From Rhizobium lentis (GTDB taxonomy: Bacteria > Pseudomonadota > Alphaproteobacteria > Rhizobiales > Rhizobiaceae), in the NCBI RefSeq assembly GCF_014200175.1, contig NZ_JACHBD010000004.1, positions 186,001 through 250,000 on the forward strand: DNA of 64,000 bases, read 5' to 3'. The position numbers and the translations under genes are program-made. The notes beneath the pieces were generated by a model. The model was given only the letters and a program-made list of their open reading frames with translations, did no database searches and was not told where the DNA came from. Position 1 is the stretch's first letter; the number at the start of each line of letters is the position of its first letter. This document shows, in pieces, positions 9,164 to 18,414 of this stretch.

Positions 9164-10354
9164 ATGACCGATAACCTCACCATTCGCGTAGAACGCTCCT
9201 TCACAGCAATTTCCCCGGAGAGCTGGTCCAGGCTTTCCGGGGCATCGAAGGGCGGCACCACGATCGCTTACAATCCCTTCGTCTCGCACGCCTTTTTGTC
9301 GTCGCTGGAAGAATCGGGTTCGGCCACCGCCGAGACCGGCTGGCTCGGCCATCACCTGTTGCTCGCGACCGATCGCGGCGACCTGATCGGCGCCCTGCCC
9401 GGCTACCTCAAGAGCCACAGCCAGGGCGAATATGTCTTCGATCATGGTTGGGCCGATGCCTTCGAGCGGGCCGGCGGGCGCTATTATCCCAAACTTCAAT
9501 GCTCTATTCCGTTCACCCCGGCGACGGGTCCGCGGCTTCTCGTCGCCGAGGGGCTGCAGCGGCTGCCGATCCAGAGCGCGATCGCCGAAAGCCTGAAGGA
9601 GGTCGTGCGCCGGCTCGGCATCTCCTCGGCCCATGTCACCTTCGTGCCTGATGAAGAGATCGGCGTCTTCGAGATGGACGGCTATCTGCACCGCACCGAC
9701 CAGCAGTTCCATTTCATCAATGACGGCTATGCCAATCACGAGGAATTCCTCGAAACGCTTGCTTCACGCAAACGCAAGGCATTGCGCAAGGAGCGCCGGG
9801 CCGCACTCGAAAACGGCATCAGCATCGACTGGCTGACCGGCAGCGACCTGACGGAACGCATCTGGGACCAGTTCTTCAAATTCTATATGGATACTGGCGG
9901 GCGCAAATGGGGCCGGCCCTACCTCACCCGCAAATTCTACTCGCTGATCGGCGAGCGCATGGCCGACGACATCCTGCTCGTCATGGCCAAGCGCGACGGA
10001 CGCTATGTCGCCGGCGCGATCAACTTCATCGGCGGCGAGACGCTCTACGGCCGTCACTGGGGCTGCATCGAGGATCATCCCTTCCTGCATTTCGAGGTCT
10101 GCTATCACCAGGCGATCGATTTTGCCCTTTCGAAAGGGTTGAAGCGGGTCGAGGCCGGCGCCCAGGGCGAACACAAGCTCGCTCGCGGCTACCTGCCGGT
10201 GACGACGCATTCGGCCCATTATGTCGCCCATGCCGGGCTTCGTCGGGCAATCGGCGACTATCTCGCCCGCGAGCGCGCCGATGTCGAACAGATGGGTGAG
10301 CTGCTGGCCGAGCACAGCCCCTTCCGCAAGGGCGAGCGCCAGCAGGAGGATTGA
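9164..10354 (+). CDS. FemAB/GNAT-like acyltransferase (COG3146, DUF482 type)
   Basis: 396 residues with no signal peptide. The pattern is that of the COG3146 family: FTAISPESWSRLSG at the start, NPFVSHAFLSSLEESGS, FDHGWADAFERAGGRYYPKLQ, and the C-terminal FEVCYHQAIDFALSKGLKRVEAGAQGEHKLARG segment. Such proteins have two GNAT-like folds and are predicted aminoacyl or acyl transferases. The substrate is unknown; a cell-wall role has been suggested for the family only by resemblance. It begins 77 bp after the GDPD gene. Confidence 0.82.
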   Translation: MTDNLTIRVERSFTAISPESWSRLSGASKGGTTIAYNPFVSHAFLSSLEESGSATAETGWLGHHLLLATDRGDLIGALPGYLKSHSQGEYVFDHGWADAFERAGGRYYPKLQCSIPFTPATGPRLLVAEGLQRLPIQSAIAESLKEVVRRLGISSAHVTFVPDEEIGVFEMDGYLHRTDQQFHFINDGYANHEEFLETLASRKRKALRKERRAALENGISIDWLTGSDLTERIWDQFFKFYMDTGGRKWGRPYLTRKFYSLIGERMADDILLVMAKRDGRYVAGAINFIGGETLYGRHWGCIEDHPFLHFEVCYHQAIDFALSKGLKRVEAGAQGEHKLARGYLPVTTHSAHYVAHAGLRRAIGDYLARERADVEQMGELLAEHSPFRKGERQQED

Positions 10355-10408
10355 CGCCGCCCTGCCGGCCGCGCTACCCGAGCAATGAGGAAACGAGGAG
10401 ATTTCGCG

Positions 10409-10840
10409 ATGACCAATCCGGCCGCCTATGACGACAACAACATCTTCGCCAAGATCCTGCGCGGCGAAATTCCCTCACACCGTATCTATGAGGATCAACA
10501 TACGGTCGCCTTCATGGACGTGATGCCGCAGGCGCCGGGCCATGTGCTCGTCGTTCCGAAAGCGCCTTCCCGCAATATCCTCGATGCCGATCCCGCTACC
10601 CTCGCCCATGCCATCACCGTCGTTCAAAAGGTCGCCAAAGCGCTCGAAGAGGTCTTTGATGCCGATGGTGTATTTATCGCCCAATTCAACGAACCGGCCG
10701 CCGGGCAGACGGTGTTCCATCTACATTTCCACGTCATTCCCCGTCATGAAGGCGTGGCGCTGAAGCCGCATTCCGGCAAGATGGAGGACGGCGCGGTGCT
10801 TGCCGCCAATGCCGAAAAGATCAGGGCAGCTCTGGCATAG
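10409..10840 (+). CDS. HIT family nucleotide hydrolase/transferase
   Basis: 143 residues from ATG 10409 (GAGGAG eleven bases before). The histidine triad HLHFHVIP is near residues 103-110, the catalytic motif of Hint-type purine nucleoside phosphoramidases. The N-terminus FAKILRGEIPSHRIYED is the usual Hint start, with GHVLVVPKAP in the middle. It is the last plus-strand gene before the accessory catabolic island and meets the next gene tail to tail. Confidence 0.92.
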   Translation: MTNPAAYDDNNIFAKILRGEIPSHRIYEDQHTVAFMDVMPQAPGHVLVVPKAPSRNILDADPATLAHAITVVQKVAKALEEVFDADGVFIAQFNEPAAGQTVFHLHFHVIPRHEGVALKPHSGKMEDGAVLAANAEKIRAALA

Positions 10841-10856
10841 TAGCACGTGACGTGCT

Positions 10857-11894
10857 TCAGGGCAGCGCAACGCGCTGAAGCGTGGCTGCGGACCGTTTGA
10901 CGGCATCGATTACCTTCAGGGTTTCCCATCCCTCTCGCCCGCTGACCAGAGGCTCTTCGTGACCTCTTATGACCTTGCAGAAGTGCCGTATCTGAAGGAC
11001 GAGCGGATCCTGGGTCTCGACGTCGATGCGCTTCCGGTCGAAGGGCTCCAGCCAGCTCCGCTCCGCCGGGTTGCGCCATATGTCGAGTGAAGGAATGGCG
11101 AGTGATCCGTGTGTTCCGCCAATCATGTAGCAGGCTTCTTCCGTCTTCGGATAGGCCGCGTTCTCTCCGGTCGTCATCTCCCAGCTCCATGGCGCCACAA
11201 CAGAATCCGAAACCGACGCGCTGCCCAGAATTCCGTTCTTGAATTCGATGAGGATCACGGCTGTCTCCTCGACGGCGTTTCCGCGCATTGCGTTGGACTC
11301 GCGCGCCTGGACGGCGCCGATATCCCCCAACAGGTAGCGAAGATTGTCGATGTCGTGGATGAGGTTTAGGAAGACTGGCCCCGCACCCCGCTCGCGCCGC
11401 CAGGGCGTGTCGAAATAGTTATCCGGCTTGAACAGCCAGAACATTGCGTTGACGACCAGTATCCGACCGAGCTTTCCGCTTTCAATGATCTGCTTTGCTT
11501 TCTGCATCATTGGGGCGTGCCGGCGATGATGTCCCGTCAGAAGCGGGATACCCTTGGCTTCGGCCATCTTTATCAGCTTCTCGCCGGCTGCGACATCATC
11601 GACGATCGGCTTCTCAATCAAAGCCGGGATACCAGCTTCCACTGCCTCCATGCCGTTCCGGACATGCATCTGGTTAGGAGTCGCGATAATGACGCCGTCC
11701 GGACGCTGGGCGGTAATCATGTCGCCAAAACTCGGAAACCATCTGACGCCCGCGCTGCGTGCGATGTCCTGTCCAAGCGACGTGGGATCCACTACGGCGA
11801 TTAGGTCGGCCGCGGGTTCTTCCAAGACATGTCGAATATGACGCTTTCCAATCAGCCCCGCGCCGAGGACCGCTAGTTTGACCCGGTCGACCAT
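10857..11894 (-). CDS. Gfo/Idh/MocA family NAD(P)-dependent oxidoreductase
   Basis: 345 residues. The N-terminal Rossmann fold has [11 protein letters not shown] (GxGxxG, about 10-15). The catalytic dinucleotide-site motif EKPIVDD is near residue 115 and a conserved His is in [12 protein letters not shown] (about 180), which fits the family. These enzymes oxidise or reduce cyclic polyols and sugars such as inositol. It is the last gene of the minus operon of the catabolic island and overlaps the dehydroquinase gene by 22 bp. In context it may act on a carbocyclic hydroxy-acid; that is inference. Confidence 0.88.
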   Translation of the reverse strand: MVDRVKLAVLGAGLIGKRHIRHVLEEPAADLIAVVDPTSLGQDIARSAGVRWFPSFGDMITAQRPDGVIIATPNQMHVRNGMEAVEAGIPALIEKPIVDDVAAGEKLIKMAEAKGIPLLTGHHRRHAPMMQKAKQIIESGKLGRILVVNAMFWLFKPDNYFDTPWRRERGAGPVFLNLIHDIDNLRYLLGDIGAVQARESNAMRGNAVEETAVILIEFKNGILGSASVSDSVVAPWSWEMTTGENAAYPKTEEACYMIGGTHGSLAIPSLDIWRNPAERSWLEPFDRKRIDVETQDPLVLQIRHFCKVIRGHEEPLVSGREGWETLKVIDAVKRSAATLQRVALP

Positions 11895-12349
11895 TTTGCG
11901 TCAGTCGTTTTCTGGGTCTTTAGCATGGTCGCGACGCGGCGGATACCGAGCTGGTAGCCTTCCGTTCCGAGGCCGGCGATTACGCCGTCTGCCCGGTGGG
12001 AGACAAAGGAGTGATGGCGGAAGCTTTCGCGTTTATGCACGTTGGAGATATGGATCTCGATGACGGGACCTTCGAACGTATTCAGAGCGTCGAGGATGGC
12101 AAGCGACGTGTGCGTGAATGCAGCTGGATTGATCACTATGCCGACTCCATTCTCACGCGCTTCGTGGATCCAGTCGATGATTTCATATTCGCGGTTGCTC
12201 TGGTGGAAGCGGAGCTCGTGTCCGAGTTCCGATGCCAGCGTCCGGCAGGAGGCCTCTACGTCGGCCAGCGTCTCGTGGCCATAGATGTGAGGCTGGCGCT
12301 TGCCCAGTAGGTTGAGGTTTGGGCCGTTAAGAACATAGATCAGGCTCAT
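11873..12349 (-). CDS. aroQ: Type II 3-dehydroquinate dehydratase, island paralogue
   Basis: 158 residues. It interconverts 3-dehydroquinate and 3-dehydroshikimate. Family motifs: [20 protein letters not shown] with the catalytic Tyr near 24, [16 protein letters not shown], and [17 protein letters not shown] with the catalytic His. A second, shorter aroQ lies beside accB at 58424, so this copy is not the only dehydroquinase. Its place in an operon with a shikimate dehydrogenase paralogue and a transporter suggests use in breakdown of quinate- or shikimate-like compounds. Confidence 0.9.
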   Translation of the reverse strand: MSLIYVLNGPNLNLLGKRQPHIYGHETLADVEASCRTLASELGHELRFHQSNREYEIIDWIHEARENGVGIVINPAAFTHTSLAILDALNTFEGPVIEIHISNVHKRESFRHHSFVSHRADGVIAGLGTEGYQLGIRRVATMLKTQKTTDAKWSTGSN

Positions 12350-12380
12350 TGCAATTACCCTTGTGAAAGCACCGGCGAGT

Positions 12381-12749
12381 TCAGGCGAGTGCTATTTCCT
12401 GGAATGCGAAATCCGGGTCGGATTCGTAGAGATCGGCGCGAATCCCAAGCCGCCCCTCCTGAAGTGCGTGTGCTGCGACCTTCTGGGCAGCGTCGAGAAC
12501 CGCTTTCAGCAGTTCTCGTTTGATCTCCGTCGGCCGTCCGGGAGCCACGCGCACAATTATTTGAATGAAGTGATTGTCGGCATGTTCGTCACCGACGCAG
12601 GAGAAAGTCGCTTCTCTGGCGAATGTACGAACTATAGTAGGCTTTACCAGGCCCCCGTCGCGGACTCGGCGATGCACAGCCCTGGCCAGCTCGTCAATAG
12701 CGACGCGCTCGGCAGCGCCCCGGCTATAGTCAATGATGATATGCGGCAT
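12381..12749 (-). CDS. 5-carboxymethyl-2-hydroxymuconate isomerase-like tautomerase
   Basis: 122 residues, beginning [11 protein letters not shown] with Pro2 as the expected catalytic base of the tautomerase superfamily, and ending with [17 protein letters not shown]. Length and pattern match HpaF/CHMI enzymes, which isomerise the hydroxymuconate made in homoprotocatechuate meta cleavage. It sits between the shikimate dehydrogenase paralogue and aroQ. Together with the HpaH-like and HpaI-like genes of the divergent operon it would make a partial Hpa-type lower pathway. Confidence 0.78.
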   Translation of the reverse strand: MPHIIIDYSRGAAERVAIDELARAVHRRVRDGGLVKPTIVRTFAREATFSCVGDEHADNHFIQIIVRVAPGRPTEIKRELLKAVLDAAQKVAAHALQEGRLGIRADLYESDPDFAFQEIALA

Positions 12750-12764
12750 CGCATGTCCTCCAGC

Positions 12765-13613
12765 TCAGCACAACTGCTCGAAATGATGCGACATTCGTTC
12801 CGCGTCCGGCTGCACGCTCGTGAACAATTCGAACGCCGCGGCGGCCTGGAATACCGTCATTCCACCACCGGGCAGCGTTCTGCAGCCCTTCTTCTCGGCC
12901 AAGGCCAGAAGTTCGGTCACGAGGGGCATGTAGACAATATCAGCGACCCAGTGACGCGACTGAAGCGCTTCCGGGTCGATTGGAATGCCTGGATGACTTC
13001 GCATACCCGTCGGCGTGGCGTGGATAAGCCCGTCGGCCGAAGCGAGCGTTGCGTTGACATCCCTGATCGGCTGCGCGCACCTTTTTGAGAAGCGCTGATT
13101 GAGCTGGTCGGCAAGCGTGGCGGCGCGATTTGCGTCCTGGTCGAAGATCGAAAGCGCCTCGATTCCGAGCTTGATGGCTGCGTGCGCGACTGCGACCCCC
13201 GCGCCGCCGGCGCCGAGCAGTACCGCATGTGTCTTGGCAACATCGGGTAATCCGCGCTCGAAGTTCTTATAAAAGCCGTACCAATCGGTGTTGTGCCCAA
13301 TCCGCTTTCCATTGCGAAGCACGACCGTGTTGACTGCACCGAGCATCCGGGCATCTTCCGACAGATCGGTAAGGTGAGCCATGACAGTTTGCTTGCAGGG
13401 GTGAGTGATGTTGCTTCCCGCAAAGCCCCGGCGTTCGATCTCGTCGAGAAGGTCTGGCAGCGCAGATGCAGACAGACCACGCTCGGTCAGATCGAGAAGC
13501 TCGTACCGATATTCCAGTCCAAGATGATATGCTTCGGTCTCGTGGAGAGCCGGCGACTTCGACATCTGAATGTCCGCTCCGATCAGCGCGACATGAAATT
13601 TCCTATTGTCCAT
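12765..13613 (-). CDS. Shikimate dehydrogenase family protein
   Basis: 282 residues. The N-terminal substrate domain has LIGADIQMSKSPALHE (the SxS contact for shikimate) and GSNITHPCKQTVM with the catalytic Lys; NTDWYGF holds the Asn/Asp contact. The NAD(P) domain has LLGAGGAGVAVAHA. The usual biosynthetic AroE reads NVTxPxK, while this reads NITHPCK, as in many catabolic or quinate/shikimate dehydrogenases. The probable reaction is shikimate or quinate oxidation. It lies 18 bp from the transporter ATPase gene. Confidence 0.87.
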   Translation of the reverse strand: MDNRKFHVALIGADIQMSKSPALHETEAYHLGLEYRYELLDLTERGLSASALPDLLDEIERRGFAGSNITHPCKQTVMAHLTDLSEDARMLGAVNTVVLRNGKRIGHNTDWYGFYKNFERGLPDVAKTHAVLLGAGGAGVAVAHAAIKLGIEALSIFDQDANRAATLADQLNQRFSKRCAQPIRDVNATLASADGLIHATPTGMRSHPGIPIDPEALQSRHWVADIVYMPLVTELLALAEKKGCRTLPGGGMTVFQAAAAFELFTSVQPDAERMSHHFEQLC

Positions 13614-13631
13614 TTTGATAGCTCTACCGGA

Positions 13632-14393
13632 TCAGTGATGGGCAAGTATCTCGCCGAGAAACGCCTTGGTGCGCTCGTGCTGCGGAGACTTGAAGAAAAT
13701 CTCGGGTCCAGCCTCTTCGATGATCTCACCGGAGGCCATGAAGATGACCCTGTCTGCTACCTGGCGGGCGAAGCCCATTTCATGGGTCACACAGATCATG
13801 GTCATGCCGTCGCGTGCGAGCCCGATCATTGTATCCAGCACTTCCTTGACCATCTCAGGATCTAGCGCGCTTGTGGGCTCATCGAACAACATCACTTTCG
13901 GCTCCATGCAGAGCGCACGCGCGATTGCGACGCGCTGCTGCTGGCCTCCGGAAAGCTGGGCGGGATATTTCTCCGCCTGGTCAAGAATCCTGACACGCTC
14001 CAGATATTTTCGTGCCAGTCGTTCGGCCTCGGCGCGGCTGGTGCCGCGAACGCGCATCGGGGCTAGCGTGCAGTTCTGAAGCACGGTCATGTGAGGGAAC
14101 AAATTGAAACTCTGGAACACCATGCCCACTTCGCGTCGGATCGTGTCCACTGCCTTGGTGCTGCCATCCAGCAGCTGTCCCTCGACGACGATCTTCCCGT
14201 CCTGGATCGTCTCAAGCGCGTTGATGCAGCGGATCAAAGTCGATTTGCCAGAACCCGATGGGCCGCAAAGGACGATCTTCTCGCCTTTGCGAACCGACAG
14301 GCTGATGTTTTTCAGAGCATGGAAGGAGCCGTACCATTTCTCCAGATTCTCGAGTGAAATCAACGTTGACTGATCGTTTGAAGAATTGAGCAC
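13632..14393 (-). CDS. Amino-acid-type ABC transporter ATP-binding protein
   Basis: 253 residues. Walker [14 protein letters not shown] (about 39-51), signature [15 protein letters not shown] and Walker [15 protein letters not shown] are all intact, followed by the H-loop THEMGFA. This is the GlnQ/HisP type (PAT family). It belongs with the binding protein and two permeases just upstream. The shikimate-type enzymes in the same operon suggest the cargo may be a cyclic acid rather than a standard amino acid, but this is inference. Confidence 0.94.
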   Translation of the reverse strand: MLNSSNDQSTLISLENLEKWYGSFHALKNISLSVRKGEKIVLCGPSGSGKSTLIRCINALETIQDGKIVVEGQLLDGSTKAVDTIRREVGMVFQSFNLFPHMTVLQNCTLAPMRVRGTSRAEAERLARKYLERVRILDQAEKYPAQLSGGQQQRVAIARALCMEPKVMLFDEPTSALDPEMVKEVLDTMIGLARDGMTMICVTHEMGFARQVADRVIFMASGEIIEEAGPEIFFKSPQHERTKAFLGEILAHH

Positions 14394-14411
14394 GGCGCCC
14401 TCCCTGTATCT

Positions 14412-15236
14412 TTACTTGACGGTGAACGGGATGTTGGGGATGGATTCGGGGAATTTCGGAAGGTCGATGCCCATCCACTTCTTGGTGATGGTCGCCAGCT
14501 CCCCGCTTGCTTTAATCTTGTCGATGAAGCTGTTGGCGGCCTCGTTCCAGTCCTTCTCGCCAAGGCGAGTTCCGACGCCGTTGTAGGTCTTCAGGAAGTC
14601 GATCTTACGTTCGTAAGTCCCGGCGCTGGCGGCATCGAGCCTCTGTCCGTAGAACTGGTTGCCGCCGACGGCCTTCACCTGGCCCGAAATGAGAGCCTGG
14701 ATAGTGGCGGCGTCATCGTCGAAGCGGCGGATCGTTGCAGTTGATCCCACGGCGTCCGTCACAGCCTTGTCCTGGGAGCTCGACTTCGGCACACCGATCT
14801 CCCAGCCAGCCACATCGGCCGGCGCCTTTGCGGCATCGGCCTTCGCGGCATAGAGCGAGATTGTGTTCGCCGCATATGGCTTGCTGTACTGGATCGATTT
14901 GGCGCGCTCCTCAGTCATGGCCATTGTGGCGAACAGGATATCCACCTTCCCCGTCGTCAGCGCGGGAATTCGGTTCGCGACGGCGAGCGGCTGGAACTCG
15001 ATCTTCACGCCGAGCTCCTTGGCGAACAGCGTCGCGATGTCGGCGTCGAAGCCGTCCTGCTTGCCGCTCGTATTCACAAAGCCCCATGGTGCGTTGTCGC
15101 CCTGGATGCCGACGACGAGAGTGCCCTTGGCTTTGATCTCTTCGACAGTGGCGGCCGATGCGGCGGCGACGCCGATGGTGGCGAAAGCGGCCGTCGCAAA
15201 AGCTATTCCGAGAAATTTCCTACGGTCGATCTGCAT
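14412..15236 (-). CDS. ABC transporter periplasmic substrate-binding protein (family 3)
   Basis: 274 residues. The N-terminus DRRKFLGIAFATAAFATIG has a twin-arginine-like pair before a hydrophobic stretch, with cleavage near ASA-ATV (about residue 29). The mature protein follows the family 3 pattern: KGTLVVGIQGDNAPWGF, GFDADIATLFAKELG, GKVDILFATMAMTEERA, and SKPYAANT. It captures the substrate for the permease pair. The cargo cannot be read from sequence. Confidence 0.9.
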   Translation of the reverse strand: MQIDRRKFLGIAFATAAFATIGVAAASAATVEEIKAKGTLVVGIQGDNAPWGFVNTSGKQDGFDADIATLFAKELGVKIEFQPLAVANRIPALTTGKVDILFATMAMTEERAKSIQYSKPYAANTISLYAAKADAAKAPADVAGWEIGVPKSSSQDKAVTDAVGSTATIRRFDDDAATIQALISGQVKAVGGNQFYGQRLDAASAGTYERKIDFLKTYNGVGTRLGEKDWNEAANSFIDKIKASGELATITKKWMGIDLPKFPESIPNIPFTVK

Positions 15237-15276
15237 TGTTTATTCCTCCTCTTTGGTTTTGCTTCGAACGAAGCAG

Positions 15277-15927
15277 TTAGCGGACTGCTTTCGCCATCCG
15301 TTTCTCGAGGCCGCTTCCAAGGTGCGACAGCGGCCAGCAAATGATGAAATAGATCACGCCGACGATCCCGAAGACGAGGAGCGGCCGATAGGTCTGGTTC
15401 GAGATAATCTGACCAGCTCGGGTCAGCTCGATGAAGCCGACGATCGCGGCGAGTGACGTTCCTTTGATGAGCTGGACAAGGAAGCCGATGGTCGCAGGCA
15501 TGGAGATTCTCAGGGCTTGCGGAAGGATCACGTCCTTCATCCGCGATACGTAGTGCAGGCCGAGGGCGTTTGCGGCTTCGCTCTGACCTTTGGGAACGGC
15601 TTCGATAGAGCCGCGCCAGATCTCGCCGAGGAAGGCACTCGCATGAAGAGTGAAGGCGATGGCCACGGCGATCCAGGCATTGACATCAATGCCGAGCAGC
15701 GCCACGCCGTAGTACACGACGAAAAGCTGCATCAGGAGCGGCGTGCCCTGGAACAGTGCGATGTAGCCCGAAATCGCGACGCGCACAGTACGGTTCTTTG
15801 ATGCGCGCGCCAGGGCGATTAATATCCCGAACAGGCCTCCGCCTACAAAGCCGATGATTGCTAGCAGTACGGTCCATTTCAGACCCTGCAAGATGAAAAG
15901 AAATTCGTTTTCGCCGATGGGACCCAT
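15277..15927 (-). CDS. Amino-acid-type ABC transporter permease
   Basis: 216 residues with about five membrane segments. The cytoplasmic EAA loop reads EAANALGLHYVSRMKDVILPQALR, which docks on the ATPase, and GTPLLMQLF is the usual early segment of HisM/GlnP permeases. It lies 10 bp downstream of its partner permease. Confidence 0.91.
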   Translation of the reverse strand: MGPIGENEFLFILQGLKWTVLLAIIGFVGGGLFGILIALARASKNRTVRVAISGYIALFQGTPLLMQLFVVYYGVALLGIDVNAWIAVAIAFTLHASAFLGEIWRGSIEAVPKGQSEAANALGLHYVSRMKDVILPQALRISMPATIGFLVQLIKGTSLAAIVGFIELTRAGQIISNQTYRPLLVFGIVGVIYFIICWPLSHLGSGLEKRMAKAVR

Positions 15928-15937
15928 AAAGTGCCTC

Positions 15938-16606
15938 CTATCGCGTTGGGTAGTTGAAGTGGTGGCGGGAGATCAGGGCGAACATACCCATCATCAGGGT
16001 CGAAATGACGAGGTAGATGGCGGTTACAGTGAAGTAGACCTCGAAGCTGCGGAACGTATCGGATTCGATTCTCTGCGCCGCCGACGTCAGCTCGTAGGCT
16101 GCGATCGAGGTGCAGACTGAGGTGGTGAGGGTCAGCATCACGAACTGACTGGTGAGCGACGGGTAAATTGCCCGGAGAGCCGGCTTCAGCACGATCAGCC
16201 GGAAGACGTCGCCCTTATGGAGGCCAAGCGCGAATCCTGCCTCGATCTGACCTTTGCTGACGCTCTCGACGCCGCCGCGGATGATCTCGATCGCGTATGC
16301 ACCGCCGTTGATGCCCAGCGCGATGATCGCTGTGACCGTCGGGTTTAGACGTATCCCCATCAAGGGGAGCGCGAAGTAGATGAAGAAAATCTGTACGAGG
16401 AAAGGCGTGTTCCGGACGACTTCGACGAACCCGATGACGGGAGCTCGAACGAGCGGGATCCTGGACGTTCTGGCGGCGACTCCGAGAATGCCGATTAGGA
16501 GCGCGAGGAGCATTCCGGCGAGCGCCAGCCCTATCGTACCGAGCGAACCCCAAAGCAACTCCGGGGCGCGGTCAAAGACCGCACCAAAATCGAACGAATA
16601 AGCCAT
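15938..16606 (-). CDS. Amino-acid-type ABC transporter permease
   Basis: 222 residues with about five membrane segments. It has VRNTPFLVQIFFIYF near the start of the core and the EAA-type loop GQIEAGFALGLHKGDVFRLIVLKPALR. It is the first permease of the island transporter and follows the TIM-barrel gene by 47 bp. The two permeases differ in sequence, so the channel is a heterodimer. Confidence 0.91.
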   Translation of the reverse strand: MAYSFDFGAVFDRAPELLWGSLGTIGLALAGMLLALLIGILGVAARTSRIPLVRAPVIGFVEVVRNTPFLVQIFFIYFALPLMGIRLNPTVTAIIALGINGGAYAIEIIRGGVESVSKGQIEAGFALGLHKGDVFRLIVLKPALRAIYPSLTSQFVMLTLTTSVCTSIAAYELTSAAQRIESDTFRSFEVYFTVTAIYLVISTLMMGMFALISRHHFNYPTR

Positions 16607-16653
16607 GTATAATTTTCCTCCTCCCGGTGCGGATAATTTGCACCCGCGCCGGA

Positions 16654-17478
16654 CTATCGATCCGGCCTGACCATTCTTTCCGCGCAGTTGAAAAGATGTT
16701 TAAGGTGGGCCTCCGGCGCCATGGATCCAACCAAAGGCACCTCCACCGAGATGGAAGCGGCGGTTCCGACCACAGCAACCAAATCGCTTAACGGCAGTTC
16801 CCCCTCGCCTGGAGGCAGTCGGCCGCTTCTTGCTTCAGCGATCATTTCCTCCGGCTTTGTCGGCGCTGGGCCGGCTATGTCGCATAGTTGAACATGTTTC
16901 ACCTTGTCGAGGTTGGCCCGCAAGTTTGCCAGAGCCGCGCCGTTCCTGAAGAAATGGACGCCATCGACGAGAACGCCGGCATTCTCCATCCCCGCCCGTG
17001 TCACAAGCTCAATGCTATCCTCAAAGGCTTTGACCACCCGCCAGCCCATGTTTTCGATGTCGACCGCCAAGCCGTACTGTCCCGCGAGGACGCAGATAGC
17101 CGAAAAGTTCGATAACAGTCTGGCATGATCCGGATCGTCGCCACAGACGCTGAGCCGTCGCGCTCCAATGTTCGCAGCGGCGGCGAGGGTCGCCTCCACC
17201 GATGACGCGTCGAAAGAGGGATCGAGCACGAAGAACTCGATATCGAAGACCTCTACTTCTTCACCGGCAAGCACAGCCTTCAACTCTCCGGCTGCTGCGC
17301 CACCGACGGGCAGTTCATAGTACGGTGCACCGGGAAAGGCCGGATGGAGCCTGAGGCCGATCCTGGAGAAACCTGCGCGTCCGGCAATCTTCGCGAACTC
17401 CGCGGGGGGCAGCATTATGGACGAGAAGTGCGCGACGCCGATCGGGAGCGCCGATTTTGGTCTTGAGGCGGCCATCAT
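16654..17478 (-). CDS. Sugar phosphate isomerase/epimerase-like TIM-barrel protein
   Basis: 274 residues from ATG 17478; the longer open frame to 17553 would run into the regulator gene. The AP-endonuclease-2 type TIM barrel places metal ligands in AVDIENMGW (Glu), VLVDGVHFF (Asp, His), VQLCDIAG (Asp) and the final SVEVPL (Glu). The family includes xylose-isomerase-like epimerases and 3-dehydroshikimate dehydratases (QuiC type). Beside a shikimate dehydrogenase and a dehydroquinase, a dehydratase role is attractive but not shown. It overlaps the GntR stop by ATGA, so it is the first co-translated enzyme. Confidence 0.82.
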   Translation of the reverse strand: MMAASRPKSALPIGVAHFSSIMLPPAEFAKIAGRAGFSRIGLRLHPAFPGAPYYELPVGGAAAGELKAVLAGEEVEVFDIEFFVLDPSFDASSVEATLAAAANIGARRLSVCGDDPDHARLLSNFSAICVLAGQYGLAVDIENMGWRVVKAFEDSIELVTRAGMENAGVLVDGVHFFRNGAALANLRANLDKVKHVQLCDIAGPAPTKPEEMIAEARSGRLPPGEGELPLSDLVAVVGTAASISVEVPLVGSMAPEAHLKHLFNCAERMVRPDR

Positions 17479-18212
17479 GCGACACCTTTCGTCGCAAGAT
17501 GGTTGCGAAGATTGGTTCCGGTGCGATGGATGTGCTGTCGCAGCTTCTCGCAAGCATATTCAACGTCACGTGCCACTGCGCCCTGCGCAATCTCGCTGTG
17601 TTCCTGACCTACATTGCGGTCCCCTGATGTGCGGACAAGGAAGGCGCGGCGGTATCGGTCGTTCATATTCAGCAGAAGATTGCAGAAGTGGAGAAGCAGC
17701 GGCTTACCACAGCCCGAGATTAAGGTGAGGTGGAATTCGCGGTGCAGCGCTTCCCAGTGTTCCAGTGTTTCGGGACGGGCGGCGTCGCGCTCAGTGCGGT
17801 TCAGGCGATGGAGCGCACGCATAATGTTGCCCTCCCACTCGACGTCGCCGATGCGAATGGATTCGCGAAGTGCGAAGACCTCGAGTTCCTCCCGAAGGGT
17901 CGTAACTTCTTCGAGATTGGCAAGCGAGATCGCGGCGACGCGATAGCCTCGATTGTCCTGAAACTCAACCAGACCGTCGGAAATGAGCCGCGCCAGGCCT
18001 TCACGCAACGGGCTGAGGCTGACGTTGAACGTCTTTCGGGCTTTATCGAGATTGATCTTGCTGCCCGCCTCCAGTTCGCCAGAAATGATCGCCTCCCGAA
18101 GACGCGATGCGAGCTGGCTACCGATGGTGTTTTTTCCATCGTCGGCGAAAGCAGCAGACGGCGCGTCTCCTTCTGTCAGCGCGCCATGGGCGCCGTCGTC
18201 GGTCGAGTCCAT
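17475..18212 (-). CDS. GntR/FCD family transcriptional regulator
   Basis: 245 residues from ATG 18212, which is preceded by GGAGGAGAG; the open frame beyond it is non-coding promoter DNA. The winged-helix domain (about 30-95) has QLASRLREAIISGELEAGSKI and SLSPLREGLARLISDGLVE. The FCD effector domain follows (about 100-235), with EALHREFHLTLISG and EHSEIAQGAVARD carrying the likely metal-binding Asp and His residues. It controls catabolic operons in this family. Near-identical palindromes in its own promoter and in the dioxygenase promoter suggest it regulates both. Confidence 0.92.
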   Translation of the reverse strand: MDSTDDGAHGALTEGDAPSAAFADDGKNTIGSQLASRLREAIISGELEAGSKINLDKARKTFNVSLSPLREGLARLISDGLVEFQDNRGYRVAAISLANLEEVTTLREELEVFALRESIRIGDVEWEGNIMRALHRLNRTERDAARPETLEHWEALHREFHLTLISGCGKPLLLHFCNLLLNMNDRYRRAFLVRTSGDRNVGQEHSEIAQGAVARDVEYACEKLRQHIHRTGTNLRNHLATKGVA

Positions 18213-18248
18213 CTCTCCTCCCAGACAATCTTGTCCAACTTTCGATGA

Positions 18249-18277
18249 TCGATATAATAAACGATTATTTATGTCAA
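18249..18277 (-). promoter_or_regulatory. GntR gene promoter with operator palindrome
   Basis: On the minus strand, TTGACA (18277-18272) is the -35 box, and a TATATC/TATCGA-like -10 lies at 18256-18249. Between them is AATAATCGTTTATT (plus strand 18256-18269, AATAAACGATTATT), which matches the palindrome of the divergent promoter in 13 of 14 bases. A repressor bound here would block RNA polymerase. The +1 site is not known. Confidence 0.6.
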
Positions 18278-18414
18278 CTTGCCGCCAGAGAAGGTGACTT
18301 ATTTTTCTGAGAACGCACCAGTCTAAAACTTTTTCACGGTTAAAAATCAATAGTTTAATTCTATATTTGCAGCAGAAAAAGCAGGAGGTTACGCTTGATG
18401 CGCCTTCGCTTAGC

